NCBI RefSeq assembly: GCF_002502735.1
Contig: NZ_DAQC01000007.1
Coordinates: 47,273 to 111,272 of the forward strand
DNA length: 64,000 nt
DNA from: Methanoregula sp. UBA64
GTDB taxonomy: Archaea; Halobacteriota; Methanomicrobia; Methanomicrobiales; Methanospirillaceae
Direction of reading: 5' to 3'
How positions within the stretch are numbered: position 1 is the first letter of the stretch; each line of letters starts with the position of its first letter. Shown piece after piece: positions 51,829 through 60,421 of this stretch. Position numbers and translations under genes: made by a program. The notes below the pieces were generated by a model, which saw nothing but the letters and a program-made list of their open reading frames with translations, searched no databases and was not told the origin of the DNA.

Positions 51829-52401
51829 CTATTTGTCCGTGCATTTTTCCGCAGGGCCTGCACCGGCGGCGGCCCGCGCCCGGTTCTCTACCTCAGAGAA
51901 GAGATCGTTTCCCGCGGAATCGATCCCCACAACGAGCGGCAGCCGGTCGAGCTCGATTGCCCAGACGGCTTCGGCCATGCCGAGATCCGGGAAGTACTCC
52001 CCGACAAGTTTCATGTGGGAAGCTGCAAGGGCCGCGCAACCGCCGGTAAAGGCAAAGTACACGCCCCTCCCTTTGAGCTGCTCCCGGACTGCCGGGCCCA
52101 TGCCGCCTTTCCCGATCAGCGCCCGCACGCCCTTTGCAAACAGGAACCCCGAGAGGGAATTCATCCGTGCCGATGTTGTCGGCCCGGCAGCGATAATGGT
52201 CTTTTCCCTGACGACCGGCCCGCAGTGGTAGATTACGGCACCTTTTGGATCGAACGGGATGCCGTCTTGTTGCATGCGCAGGTGCGCCTCGTCCCGCGCC
52301 GTATAGACTACCCCCGAGAGCTCGACATGGTCCCCGGCCCGGAGGGCAAGGACTTCGTCGCCGAGGGGAGTGTGCAGGTGCACGGCCTCTTTTGTCACCA
52401 T
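51829..52401 (-). CDS. fumB: Class I fumarate hydratase, beta (C-terminal) subunit
   Basis: The protein has 190 residues. IIAAGPTTSARMNSLSGFLF and ALIGKGGMG are the conserved substrate-loop sequences of the C-terminal half of class I (iron-sulfur) fumarases. With the alpha subunit it interconverts fumarate and malate. The ATG at 52401 is inside the alpha-subunit gene by 7 bases. Cys residues near CAALAASHMK complete the fold. Confidence 0.93.
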   Translation of the reverse strand: MVTKEAVHLHTPLGDEVLALRAGDHVELSGVVYTARDEAHLRMQQDGIPFDPKGAVIYHCGPVVREKTIIAAGPTTSARMNSLSGFLFAKGVRALIGKGGMGPAVREQLKGRGVYFAFTGGCAALAASHMKLVGEYFPDLGMAEAVWAIELDRLPLVVGIDSAGNDLFSEVENRARAAAGAGPAEKCTDK

Positions 52402-53231
52402 TTCACCTCCACGGTTGCGTGCCGGTTCGCCCAGCACTGGACATTGACTGCTACGGGAAGCGATGCGGTGTGGCAGGACGAGGTCCTGACCTTGACCGCA
52501 AGCGCCGTCGTCCTCCCGCCAAGGCCCATCGGGCCGATCCCGAGCCGGTTTACCGCATCGCAGAGCTGCTGCTCGAACGCCGTCATGGTATCGACCGGAT
52601 ATAAGAGCGCCTCTTTTGCAAGCGCAGCCGCGAGATCGAAGGTCCCGCCGATCCCTACCCCGAGGATGACCGGCGGGCAGGGCCGGCCCCCGGCGATAAG
52701 CATCGTCCCGGTGACCACCTCCGGGATCTTCTCTTTCTGGGACGGGAGGAGCATCACAATCCTCGACACATTCTCCGCCCCGGCCCCTTTGGGCAGCACC
52801 GTGACGGTCAGCCGCTCCCCGGGCCGCACATGTATGACAGGCATCCCGGATCCGCTATTATCTCCGGAGTTATGTCGGGTGAGCGGGTCGACCACGTTTG
52901 GCCGGAGCGGGATAGCCTCCGTTGCCCGGCGGACGCCTTCGGCAACGGCATCGTAGAGTTCCTGCGTAAGCGGGACCTCTTTTGGGATCGTGAGATAGAC
53001 GACCGGCACTCCCGTGTCCTGGCACATCGGCACCCCGAGCCGTTCCGCGGTTTTGATATTTGCGAGGATATTGGCAAACTCTCCCTTAGCCACCTCATCG
53101 GTCTCTTGAGCGGCAGCCCGTTTGATAACCGCGAGCACATCCGGCGGGAGGCGGATCACTGCGCTCCGGTATGCCGCGGACGTGGCTGTGGCAAGCGCAT
53201 CGAAAAGGGGGGAGTGTTCCGGCGTTTGCAT
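52395..53231 (-). CDS. fumA: Class I fumarate hydratase, alpha (N-terminal) subunit
   Basis: The protein has 278 residues with the iron-sulfur ligand Cys in VPMCQDTGVPVVYL and others in RPCPPVILGVGIGG and TSSCHTASLPVAVN. It is the first gene of the fumAB-korDABC-sucCD operon. The promoter CTTTATAACCC on the minus strand predicts a start at the ATG itself, so the message is probably leaderless. Confidence 0.94.
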   Translation of the reverse strand: MQTPEHSPLFDALATATSAAYRSAVIRLPPDVLAVIKRAAAQETDEVAKGEFANILANIKTAERLGVPMCQDTGVPVVYLTIPKEVPLTQELYDAVAEGVRRATEAIPLRPNVVDPLTRHNSGDNSGSGMPVIHVRPGERLTVTVLPKGAGAENVSRIVMLLPSQKEKIPEVVTGTMLIAGGRPCPPVILGVGIGGTFDLAAALAKEALLYPVDTMTAFEQQLCDAVNRLGIGPMGLGGRTTALAVKVRTSSCHTASLPVAVNVQCWANRHATVEVKW

Positions 53232-53251
53232 TCAATTATACTGGGAGGCGC

Positions 53252-53262
53252 GGGTTATAAAG
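53252..53262 (-). promoter_or_regulatory. TATA box of the fum-kor-suc operon, leaderless
   Basis: Read on the minus strand it is CTTTATAACCC, centred about 26 bases before the fumA ATG at 53231. No Shine-Dalgarno sequence is present there, so transcription and translation start at nearly the same base. Confidence 0.55.
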
Positions 53263-53353
53263 GAGAGGGCTTTTGCGGGCCGGTGATCCGGACCTCGCGG
53301 TCTGTCATAAACAACAGTTCCAAAAAAGCTCAAAAAATAATCGGTAAAAAAAA

Positions 53354-54094
53354 TTACTTCTTGCCGCCCTTTTTGTGGTCGGCACCTTTTGCATCTGCGC
53401 CCTTTGCTGCCTCGGCCTTTGCCGGTTCAGCCTTTGCGGGGCCTTTTCCACCCTTGTGGTCAGCACCCTTTGCCGCCTCGGCTCCCTTTGCCGGTTCTGC
53501 CGCTGCTGCTTCCGTCTCGGCTTCGACCTTGACCGGTGCTGCGATCTTATCGCCGGCGATCTTCGGTGCCGCAACGATCCTGCCGCTGACCTTGATGGTG
53601 TGAACCTTTAAGTGCGACGGGCTCGGGAGCTTGTGTGCGCCGTTTCTCATTGCCGCCTTGATCTTATCCAGGTACTGGGCCGTGGAAAAGACCGTGAAGA
53701 TGACCTGGCCGGCCTCGACACGGGCTGCCGTGCCGACAGCCTTGCCGAATGCAAGGCGCATGCCTTCCGACACACGGTCTGCACCTGCGCCGGTTGCCTG
53801 CTTGTTCTCGCGGAGCACGTGGTGCGGGAAGACCCTGACCTTGAAGTGGAAGTTCGTCCTGCCTACATCCTTTAAGAGTTTCCTGTTGATGGAGATACGG
53901 GATGCCTCAAGGGCGCTGTGCCGGATCTGGCAGGTCTCTTCGACGATCAGGTCAACTTCGGTCGGGAACTCCTGCGAGAGGTTTCCCATCTCGAACTGTA
54001 CGATCTTATTGCCGGGAACCCCGCCCATATATTCGCGCCGCGTATAGGCTTTCTTTGCAAGGTTCCTGTACATCTTTCCCGGTTTTCTTACCAT
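53354..54094 (-). CDS. rpl10e: Ribosomal protein L10e with long Lys/Ala-rich C-terminal extension
   Basis: The protein has 246 residues. The first 170 or so are normal L10e (MVRKPGKMYR, RREYMGGVPGNKIVQFEMG, ASRISINRKL and RVFPHHVLRENKQATGAGADR), a large-subunit protein near the tRNA-binding centre. About 70 residues follow that normal archaeal L10e does not have: first VKVEAETEAAAAEPAKG, then near-repeats of AAKGADHKGGKG and AKAEPAKAEAAKGADAKG ending HKKGGKK. The tail is low in complexity, basic and probably disordered. AGGAGTAGGA precedes the ATG. The gene is alone on its transcript. Confidence 0.93.
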   Translation of the reverse strand: MVRKPGKMYRNLAKKAYTRREYMGGVPGNKIVQFEMGNLSQEFPTEVDLIVEETCQIRHSALEASRISINRKLLKDVGRTNFHFKVRVFPHHVLRENKQATGAGADRVSEGMRLAFGKAVGTAARVEAGQVIFTVFSTAQYLDKIKAAMRNGAHKLPSPSHLKVHTIKVSGRIVAAPKIAGDKIAAPVKVEAETEAAAAEPAKGAEAAKGADHKGGKGPAKAEPAKAEAAKGADAKGADHKKGGKK

Positions 54095-54188
54095 CGAGTC
54101 CTACTCCTAGTGTATGAATAGTAAACGCAGGCACGGAACTGGCAGGGATACTTGCTGCCATCGTGCCGGCACACTTCACAAACTGCTT

Positions 54189-54217
54189 CTATAAAATAGG
54201 GATGGCGCGTATTAAAC
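54189..54217 (-). promoter_or_regulatory. Promoter region of L10e
   Basis: Two TATA-like stretches are seen on the minus strand: GTTTAATAC (54209-54217) and CTATTTTATAG (54190-54200). Either would give a leader of about 75-95 nt before ATG 54094. Confidence 0.4.
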
Positions 54218-54218
54218 C

Positions 54219-54980
54219 TTACTGGACTGCGCAGTTCCTGCTGATCTGGTCAAGGATATCGCGCCTGAGCTCTGCGAATTCCGGGTTCGTGCGGTCCCGG
54301 GGCCGGGGGAGTTCGATGGAGACCGTCCTGCATACCTTTCCCGGGCGGGGCGAGAGGACAATGATACGGTCGGAGAGGTAGACCGCCTCGTCCACGCTGT
54401 GGGTGATGAAGATGATGGTTTTTTTGGTCTTCTCCCAGATCCCCAAAAGCTCGGTCTGGAGCATGTTTCTTGTCTGCGCGTCGAGCGCCCCGAACGGTTC
54501 GTCCATTAACAGGAGCACCGGGTCGAGTGCGAGTGCCCGGGCTACCGCCACCCGCTGGCGCATCCCGCCGGAGAGTTCCGCCGGGTAACTGGTCTTGAAC
54601 GCGCTCAGGTTGACAAGGCTCAGGTACTGTTCTGCAATCCGGTACCGCTCCTCCCTTGGCACGCCTTTCATTTCAAGGCCGAACGCGATGTTGTCGAGCA
54701 CGCTCCTCCACGGGAAGAGCGAGTATTCCTGGAAGACAAACCCGATCTTCGGGTTCGGGCCCTTCATCTCTTCTCCGTCGAGGACAATGGATCCGCCCTC
54801 GGGGGTGTCGAGACCGGCAATAAGGCGTAAAAGCGTAGTCTTTCCGCAGCCGGACGGCCCGAGAATACAGACAAACTCCTTGTCCTTTACTTCAAGGCTG
54901 ACATGGTCGAGTGCCGTCAGTTCGGTATTGTCGTCTTTTCTGAAGGCCTGTGTTAAGTCTTTGATGACCAGGTGTCCCAT
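54219..54980 (-). CDS. ABC transporter ATP-binding protein (NitT/TauT/SsuB-type)
   Basis: The protein has 253 residues. Walker A GPSGCGKTT, signature LSGGMRQRVAVARALA, Walker B LLLMDEPFGALD and the switch ITHSVDEAV are all complete, in the order and spacing of the nitrate/sulfonate/taurine import family. It drives the permease encoded 4 nt upstream. It is the last gene of the transporter operon. Confidence 0.93.
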   Translation of the reverse strand: MGHLVIKDLTQAFRKDDNTELTALDHVSLEVKDKEFVCILGPSGCGKTTLLRLIAGLDTPEGGSIVLDGEEMKGPNPKIGFVFQEYSLFPWRSVLDNIAFGLEMKGVPREERYRIAEQYLSLVNLSAFKTSYPAELSGGMRQRVAVARALALDPVLLLMDEPFGALDAQTRNMLQTELLGIWEKTKKTIIFITHSVDEAVYLSDRIIVLSPRPGKVCRTVSIELPRPRDRTNPEFAELRRDILDQISRNCAVQ

Positions 54981-54984
54981 GGTG

Positions 54985-55770
54985 TCAGGCCACCTCCTTT
55001 ACCTGCCAGCGCAGGAAATGCCGGTTCATGTAATGCCGGAATCCCATATCGATCACAAGGCCGATGAAACCGAGCAGTAACATATACACTACCACGCTGT
55101 CCATCTGGTGCAGGTCGTAGTAGAACCAGAGCGCCATGCCGAGGCCGTTGTTGGAGACCCCGAAGAGCTCTGCCGCGACAAGGCACATCCACCCCACGCC
55201 CGTTGCAATGCGGATCCCTGACGCAATCGAGGGCAGGGCTGCGGGAAACGCAACGTGCCGGATGAGCGACAGGTTTTTTGTACACCCGAGCATCCGGCCG
55301 GCCTCGACGTAAATTTTCGGGACGCTCCGAAACCCGCTGTAGGTGTTGATGACAATGGGAAAGACCGCCCCGATAAAGATAACAAATCCCGCCGACGATG
55401 CAGTCAGGCCAAACCAGATGATCGCAAACGGGATCCAGGCTAAGGGAGGGATCGGGCGGAGGAGTTCGACGACCGGGTCGAGAAAAGCATCGAACTTCCG
55501 GCTCCAGCCCATGGCAATGCCGATGGGAATTCCCACGACAAGCGCAGCCCCGATACCGATGATGAAGTGCTCCATACTCACTTCAAAGTCCAAAAGCAGC
55601 CTGCCTTTTTCAATCAGGCCGATAAATGCAAGGAAGACATCCGGAGGAGAGGGCAGGATAAACGGGTTGGCGACGATAATGACGGCCGCAATCTCCCATA
55701 CGATAAGGACCAGCAGCAGGGCACACAGTCCCAGCCACCGGTAATTATTTTTCCCGTTTTCCGTAACCAT
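54985..55770 (-). CDS. ABC transporter permease (NitT/TauT/SsuC-type)
   Basis: The protein has 261 residues and six membrane helices. The coupling-helix region is YVEAGRMLGCTKNLSLIRHVAFPAALPSIASG (EAA motif within; quoted here as EAGRMLGCTKN and VAFPAALPSIASG). It forms the channel for the imported anion or amine. It lies between the binding-protein and ATPase genes in the operon. Confidence 0.93.
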   Translation of the reverse strand: MVTENGKNNYRWLGLCALLLVLIVWEIAAVIIVANPFILPSPPDVFLAFIGLIEKGRLLLDFEVSMEHFIIGIGAALVVGIPIGIAMGWSRKFDAFLDPVVELLRPIPPLAWIPFAIIWFGLTASSAGFVIFIGAVFPIVINTYSGFRSVPKIYVEAGRMLGCTKNLSLIRHVAFPAALPSIASGIRIATGVGWMCLVAAELFGVSNNGLGMALWFYYDLHQMDSVVVYMLLLGFIGLVIDMGFRHYMNRHFLRWQVKEVA

Positions 55771-55912
55771 CGCCGTACTTCCTTTGTGGAATATATAAGT
55801 AATAACCGGCCTGCCTGTGAGTGGCGCCCGGCCTTAAACTGGCTCTGTAGAATTGAGGGGAGCTGCTAAAAATAAGTGTTGGTACCGGCGACAGAGGCCG
55901 GTCCCTTTGTCA

Positions 55913-56926
55913 TTACTTCTGGTACAGGGTCAGGTCAAAGAGGTCGGCCTCTGTCAGGTTCTTCTTGATATACCCGTTCTGGTACTGGAATGCTGCGTAA
56001 TCGAGGACCGGCTGGACGATGATGTTCGGGTCCGATGCCCAGTTGCCGTCCCACTCCTGTAAGGATGCCTGCACATCGGTGAGTTTTGCGCCGGTCTTGT
56101 TCGCGTAGATTGCTGCGGCTTCGTTAAGGTTTGCCTCGTTCCAGGCAACCGCCTTGTTGTTGGTCTGGATGATCTGTTTTACGATCTCGGGGTGCTCCCG
56201 GATCAGCTTGCCGCTCACGACAAGGACACAGCAGGTGTGGTTGGGGTACATCTCACCGGAGTGGACCACGATCTTTCCTGCGCCCTGGTTCACGATCACG
56301 CTCGGGTTGGGTGTCGGCAGGAAGACTGCATCGACTTTTCCTGCGGTAAGTGCGGTTGCCGCATCTCCCGCGGAGGACATTCCCTTGATCGTGACATCGG
56401 TTCCGGGCGTAAGGTTATTCTTTGAGAGCCAGTTGCGTAGGACCGTATCCTGGATAGTCCCTGCCGGGAAGGTCGCGATGGTCAGGCCCTTGAGGCTCTG
56501 GGGGCCGGAGTAGGTGAGGCCGTTTCTGATGACAAGGTCGGACCCCTGGGTGTTGACACCGGCAACGATCTTTGCGTCAAGGCCGGTACTGATGGCCGAG
56601 AGGACCGGTGCTGCGCCGACATAGGCGACATCGATCTGGTTGGCGAGCATGGCCTGCATTTCAGGTGCGCCGGTCGGGAAGACCGTGTCGGTGACGTTCG
56701 TGACGCCGTACTGGGCGAGATCCTGTGCATACCAGCCCTTGTTCATGGCGGTGATCTCAGCCATCTGGTGGGTGCTGGGCTGGTACCCGATCCGGATATC
56801 CTTTACCGGTGCGGCAGTCCCCGGGGACCCCGCGGTGCCGGACTGCTGCGTGCAGCCGGCGGCAACAATAACGAGCACGAGGGCGAGCGCGAGAAGTGCG
56901 GCTGCCCCGATCTTTGGAAACTTCAT
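55913..56926 (-). CDS. ABC transporter substrate-binding lipoprotein (SsuA/NMT1-like)
   Basis: The protein has 337 residues. The signal sequence ends in VIVAAGC, a lipobox, so it is tethered outside the membrane. The mature part begins DIRIGYQPSTHQMAEITAMN and has NQIDVAYVGAAPVLSAIS and SLKGLTIATFPAGTIQD, typical of the periplasmic-binding fold that takes sulfonates, nitrate, bicarbonate or thiamine precursors. The ligand is not clear. It is the first gene of the operon and is divergent from the HTH gene; a GTG two codons before the ATG is also possible. Confidence 0.93.
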   Translation of the reverse strand: MKFPKIGAAALLALALVLVIVAAGCTQQSGTAGSPGTAAPVKDIRIGYQPSTHQMAEITAMNKGWYAQDLAQYGVTNVTDTVFPTGAPEMQAMLANQIDVAYVGAAPVLSAISTGLDAKIVAGVNTQGSDLVIRNGLTYSGPQSLKGLTIATFPAGTIQDTVLRNWLSKNNLTPGTDVTIKGMSSAGDAATALTAGKVDAVFLPTPNPSVIVNQGAGKIVVHSGEMYPNHTCCVLVVSGKLIREHPEIVKQIIQTNNKAVAWNEANLNEAAAIYANKTGAKLTDVQASLQEWDGNWASDPNIIVQPVLDYAAFQYQNGYIKKNLTEADLFDLTLYQK

Positions 56927-57014
56927 ACCCACGGGTTACCCGCGCTATCATAAAAAAGGGTATTATTCAGGCAGTTTTTCTCTCCTTTTGGGGTTTAAAA
57001 TCCAAAAAATTATC

Positions 57015-57034
57015 CCAATACGATAATGTATTGG
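57015..57034. promoter_or_regulatory. Palindromic operator candidate between transporter and regulator
   Basis: CCAATAC (57015-57021) and GTATTGG (57028-57034) are perfect 7-bp arms with a six-base spacer (GATAAT). A third GTATTG half-site follows at about 57038-57043, and a weaker CAAT/ATTG pair lies just before the regulator ATG (57112-57125). It lies between the divergent transporter operon and HTH regulator, the usual place for an operator. Confidence 0.5.
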
Positions 57035-57126
57035 CCTGTATTGTCCATTTTTTGGGGCCGAAGTGCCTCCGGGTTTGGACACAAAAGAACATTTTTACTT
57101 CTGGATTCTCCAATTGTACTATTGTC

Positions 57127-57660
57127 ATGACACACGTGGACCCGATCGACCGGCTCATGCGCGCGGCCCTCTCCTCGGACGAGGAGTTTGTCGCAACCCT
57201 AAACGATCTCATGAAAAACGACCTGCGCATCAGCGTCCGCGACCTTGCGGAAAAGAGCGGGATCGCCCAGAGTTCGCTCTATAAGATCCTGCATAATGAA
57301 CGCTCCCCCAATCTCTCGACCCTGCGGGATATCGTCCGGGCCCTGCGCCAGTTCTACCGCGTGGGCGACGAGCACTTCATCGGCCTGATCGCAGCCCGGC
57401 CGGTGCTCGAAAGCGTGGAGGAGCGCCTTGCCGATGTGGACGGCCACCGGATGCGGGTCCGGGAATACCCGGTCCATACCATGGAGGACGCGATTGTCGG
57501 GGCGGTCCGGGCCGAGCGGGAAGGGGCGATTGCAATTGTCTGCGCCCCCATCGTCTCAAGCATCATCGAGCAGCTCGTCCATGTGCCCGTGGCGACGATT
57601 GTCCCCCGGGAATCGGTCCAGCGGGCAATAGAACTTGCGGCCCGGAAGGCGTGGATTTAA
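57127..57660 (+). CDS. HTH (XRE-type) transcriptional regulator
   Basis: The protein has 177 residues. An XRE-type HTH (about 35-80, ISVRDLAEKSGIAQSSLYKIL and ERSPNLSTLRDIVRAL) is followed by a C-terminal domain of about 95 residues with RVREYPVHTMEDAIVGAVRAE and VCAPIVSSIIEQLVHVPVATIVP (quoted in part). That domain looks like a small-molecule or redox-sensing fold found in archaeal regulators. Being divergent from the transporter with a palindrome between, it most likely controls that operon and itself. Confidence 0.85.
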   Translation: MTHVDPIDRLMRAALSSDEEFVATLNDLMKNDLRISVRDLAEKSGIAQSSLYKILHNERSPNLSTLRDIVRALRQFYRVGDEHFIGLIAARPVLESVEERLADVDGHRMRVREYPVHTMEDAIVGAVRAEREGAIAIVCAPIVSSIIEQLVHVPVATIVPRESVQRAIELAARKAWI

Positions 57661-57704
57661 TCGATCCGCGCACACACGTTGTACTATATAGTGAGGAGAA
57701 ACGG

Positions 57705-59186
57705 ATGCGGACCGATGTAGTACGACTCGGACGCCTGTCGGGCGAGCGGACGGGGGAGATGATGAAATTCCTCTCCTCCATGCGTTCCGACCGGTATATT
57801 GCGGATTCTGACGTGCTGGTGGATATCGCCCACGTGCTGATGCTCGAACGCCAGAAGATCATCGGCACCGATACGGCAAAGCAGCTCCTGCCGGCGCTCC
57901 TTGAGCTCAACAGCGAAGGGATCCCCGAGGAGGCCTTCGACGACCGGTTCGAGGACGTGCACGCGGGAATCGAATCGCTCATGATCGAAGCGGTAGGTGC
58001 CGATGTCGGCGGCCGGATGCACATGGGCCGGTCCAGGAACGACGAGGTCGCCACCTGTATCCGGCTCAAGCTCCGCGACGACCTGCTCAAGCAGATGGCG
58101 GCGCTCTTAAAAGTCCGCGAGGTCCTCATCGCGATTGCCGAGCAGCACCGCGAGTCCGTGATGCCCGGGTTTACCCACATGCAGCACGCCCAGCCGACCA
58201 CCCTCGCCCACCACCTCCTTGCCTACGAGCAGCAGTTCTCCCGCGACTTCGACCGGCTCCGCGACGCGTATGCGAGGGTGAACATCTGCCCGCTCGGGGC
58301 GGCCGCATTCGCATCCACCGGCTACCCCATTGACCGGGAATATACCGCCAAGATACTCGCCTTCGACGGCCTTGTCGTCAATACCATGGACGCGGTCGCA
58401 ACGCGGGACTTTGCCCTTGAGACCCTCGCCGACCTCTCGATATTAATGGCCAACGTGAGCCGGCTCTGCGAGGAGCTCGTCATCTGGAGTACCTCGTTTG
58501 TGAAGTTCGTTACCCTCGACGATGCGTTCTGCTCCACCTCCTCCATCATGCCCCAGAAGAAGAACCCGGACACCGCCGAGATCATGCGGGCAAAGACCGG
58601 CTCGGTCTTTGGGGCCTACACGGGAGCGCTCATGACGGTCAAGGGCCTTCCCATGAGCTACAACCGCGACCTCCAGGAGCTCACCCCGAATATCTGGCGG
58701 GGGATGCAGGACGCAAAAGAGAGCCTCCGTCTCCTCATCGACATGCTTTCGAGCGCAACGTTCGAGACGGAACACATGAAGGAGGAAGCAGGAAAGGGCA
58801 ACTCTACCGCAACTGAACTCGCCGACACGCTCGTCCGCGACTACGGCCTGCCCTTCCGCACCGCGCACAACATTGTCGGCCGTGCCGTCTCGAAGGGAAG
58901 CCTTTCCTTAGAGACCCTCGAAGCCTCGGCAAAGGAGCTCGACCTCGGGATCTCGCTTGCGGGAAAAGGGCTCACGCAGGATCAGATCGATAAGGCCCTC
59001 GATGTGGTGCACTCGGTCGAGGTCAGGAAGGCAACCGGGGGCCCGGCGCCGTTTGCAACGAAGATCGCGATTGCCGACCGCAAGAAACTGCTCGACACCG
59101 ATTCGGCGTTTATCGACGAGAGGCTCGCGAAGATTGCAAAGGCGAAAGAAGACCTCCTCTCCGACGCGCGGAGGCTGGTAGCATAA
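57705..59186 (+). CDS. argH: Argininosuccinate lyase
   Basis: The protein has 493 residues from ATG 57705, with GAGGAGAAACGG in front; a GTG at 57651 is in frame but inside the regulator gene. The family signature TSSIMPQKKNPDTAEI and RSRNDEVATCIRL mark the aspartase/fumarase superfamily, here ArgH, which splits argininosuccinate into arginine and fumarate. The fumarate could be used by the fum operon at the left. gatD follows directly, with the stop in overlap (see next entry). Confidence 0.95.
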   Translation: MRTDVVRLGRLSGERTGEMMKFLSSMRSDRYIADSDVLVDIAHVLMLERQKIIGTDTAKQLLPALLELNSEGIPEEAFDDRFEDVHAGIESLMIEAVGADVGGRMHMGRSRNDEVATCIRLKLRDDLLKQMAALLKVREVLIAIAEQHRESVMPGFTHMQHAQPTTLAHHLLAYEQQFSRDFDRLRDAYARVNICPLGAAAFASTGYPIDREYTAKILAFDGLVVNTMDAVATRDFALETLADLSILMANVSRLCEELVIWSTSFVKFVTLDDAFCSTSSIMPQKKNPDTAEIMRAKTGSVFGAYTGALMTVKGLPMSYNRDLQELTPNIWRGMQDAKESLRLLIDMLSSATFETEHMKEEAGKGNSTATELADTLVRDYGLPFRTAHNIVGRAVSKGSLSLETLEASAKELDLGISLAGKGLTQDQIDKALDVVHSVEVRKATGGPAPFATKIAIADRKKLLDTDSAFIDERLAKIAKAKEDLLSDARRLVA

Positions 59187-60421
59187 CGCAGGCGTTCTCG
59201 TCAGGCGACCATGTCTCCTGCACCTACGGGGGAAAGACCCTCTCCGGGACGTACATCACCGACCGCGACGGCATGGCCGTGGTAAAACTTTCGAGCGGCT
59301 ACAATATCGGGGTGGAGAAGGGCTGCTGCACGCTGGTGGCCCCGGCCCCTGCACCGGCTTCGCACATGGCGCCGGTCCGGCAGGACCCGAAGCTGCCCGA
59401 GCTCTCTATTATATCAACGGGCGGGACGATTGCAAGCCGGATCGATTACCGCACGGGCGCGGTCACGAGCCAGTTCGATGCGGACGATATCCTGACGGCT
59501 ATCCCGGCGCTCGCCGAGATCGGGCGCTACCGCACGAAAGTGCTCTACACCATCCTCTCCGAGAACATGACGCCTGCCATCTGGCAGGAGCTTGCCCGGG
59601 CAATCCACGACGAGATTAAGCACGGCGTCACGGGGGTCATCGTCACCCACGGTACGGACACGATGGCCTACAGTGCGGCGGCGGTCAGTTTCATGCTCGA
59701 CACCCCGGTGCCGGTGGTCTTTGTCGGCTCGCAGCGCTCTGCCGACCGGCCGTCGAGCGACAATGCCATGAACGGCGTCTGTGCTGCGCTTGCCGCAGAG
59801 AGCAGTCTAGGCGAAGTGGCTATCGTGATGCACGGGACCACCAACGACGATTACTGCGCTATCCACCGGGGAACGAGGGTGCGGAAGATGCACACCTCCC
59901 GGCGCGACGCATTCCAGAGCATCGGCATTCCCCCGGTGGGAACCGTCGATTATGCGTCCCGCACGGTCACCCTCTCGGACGATGCGGTCAAAAGGGGCAC
60001 GCACAAGCTCGCCCTGCACGACAAGCTCGAACCGCACTGCGGCCTTATCCAGTTCTACCCGGGCATGGCCCCGGAGCTTCTTGTGGCGTACGAGGGATAC
60101 AAGGGCCTTGTCCTCTCGGGCACCGGCCTTGGCCACGTGAGCACGGCGCTGATCCCCGGGATCAAAAACCTGATTGCGGGCGGGACGCAGGTGGTCATGA
60201 CCTCGCAGTGCATGAACGGCCGGGTCTGCGACCGGGTGTACGACACGGGCCGCGACCTCCTTAATGCGGGCGTGATCGAGGGCGGCGACATGCTCCCCGA
60301 GGTGGCGCTTGTAAAACAGATGTGGGTGCTCGGGAACGAGAAAGACCCCGCAAAGGCGGCAGCGATGATGGCCGCCGATCTCAAGGGCGAGAACATGCGG
60401 AGGAGCGGCCATGGATTGTAA
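59183..60421 (+). CDS. gatD: Glu-tRNA(Gln) amidotransferase subunit D (asparaginase-like)
   Basis: The catalytic part has ISTGGTIASRIDY with the Thr nucleophile, VIVTHGTDTMAYSA with the second Thr/Asp, and the usual asparaginase core. It frees ammonia from glutamine for GatE. The family has an N-terminal barrel, and here SSGDHVSCTYGGKTLSGTYI is in frame 20 codons before the first ATG (59273). No ATG, GTG or TTG is in frame before that barrel, but an ATA at 59183 overlaps the argH stop (ATAA), just where ATGA would be. I record ATA as the putative start, which gives 412 residues. If the ATG at 59273 is used, the barrel is mostly lost. Confidence 0.88.
   Translation: MTQAFSSGDHVSCTYGGKTLSGTYITDRDGMAVVKLSSGYNIGVEKGCCTLVAPAPAPASHMAPVRQDPKLPELSIISTGGTIASRIDYRTGAVTSQFDADDILTAIPALAEIGRYRTKVLYTILSENMTPAIWQELARAIHDEIKHGVTGVIVTHGTDTMAYSAAAVSFMLDTPVPVVFVGSQRSADRPSSDNAMNGVCAALAAESSLGEVAIVMHGTTNDDYCAIHRGTRVRKMHTSRRDAFQSIGIPPVGTVDYASRTVTLSDDAVKRGTHKLALHDKLEPHCGLIQFYPGMAPELLVAYEGYKGLVLSGTGLGHVSTALIPGIKNLIAGGTQVVMTSQCMNGRVCDRVYDTGRDLLNAGVIEGGDMLPEVALVKQMWVLGNEKDPAKAAAMMAADLKGENMRRSGHGL

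Noticed and set aside
57681..57690. ACTATATAGT as argH promoter
   Set aside because: A start 26 bases downstream would fall after the argH ATG at 57705, which has a strong Shine-Dalgarno sequence; co-transcription with the regulator gene fits better.
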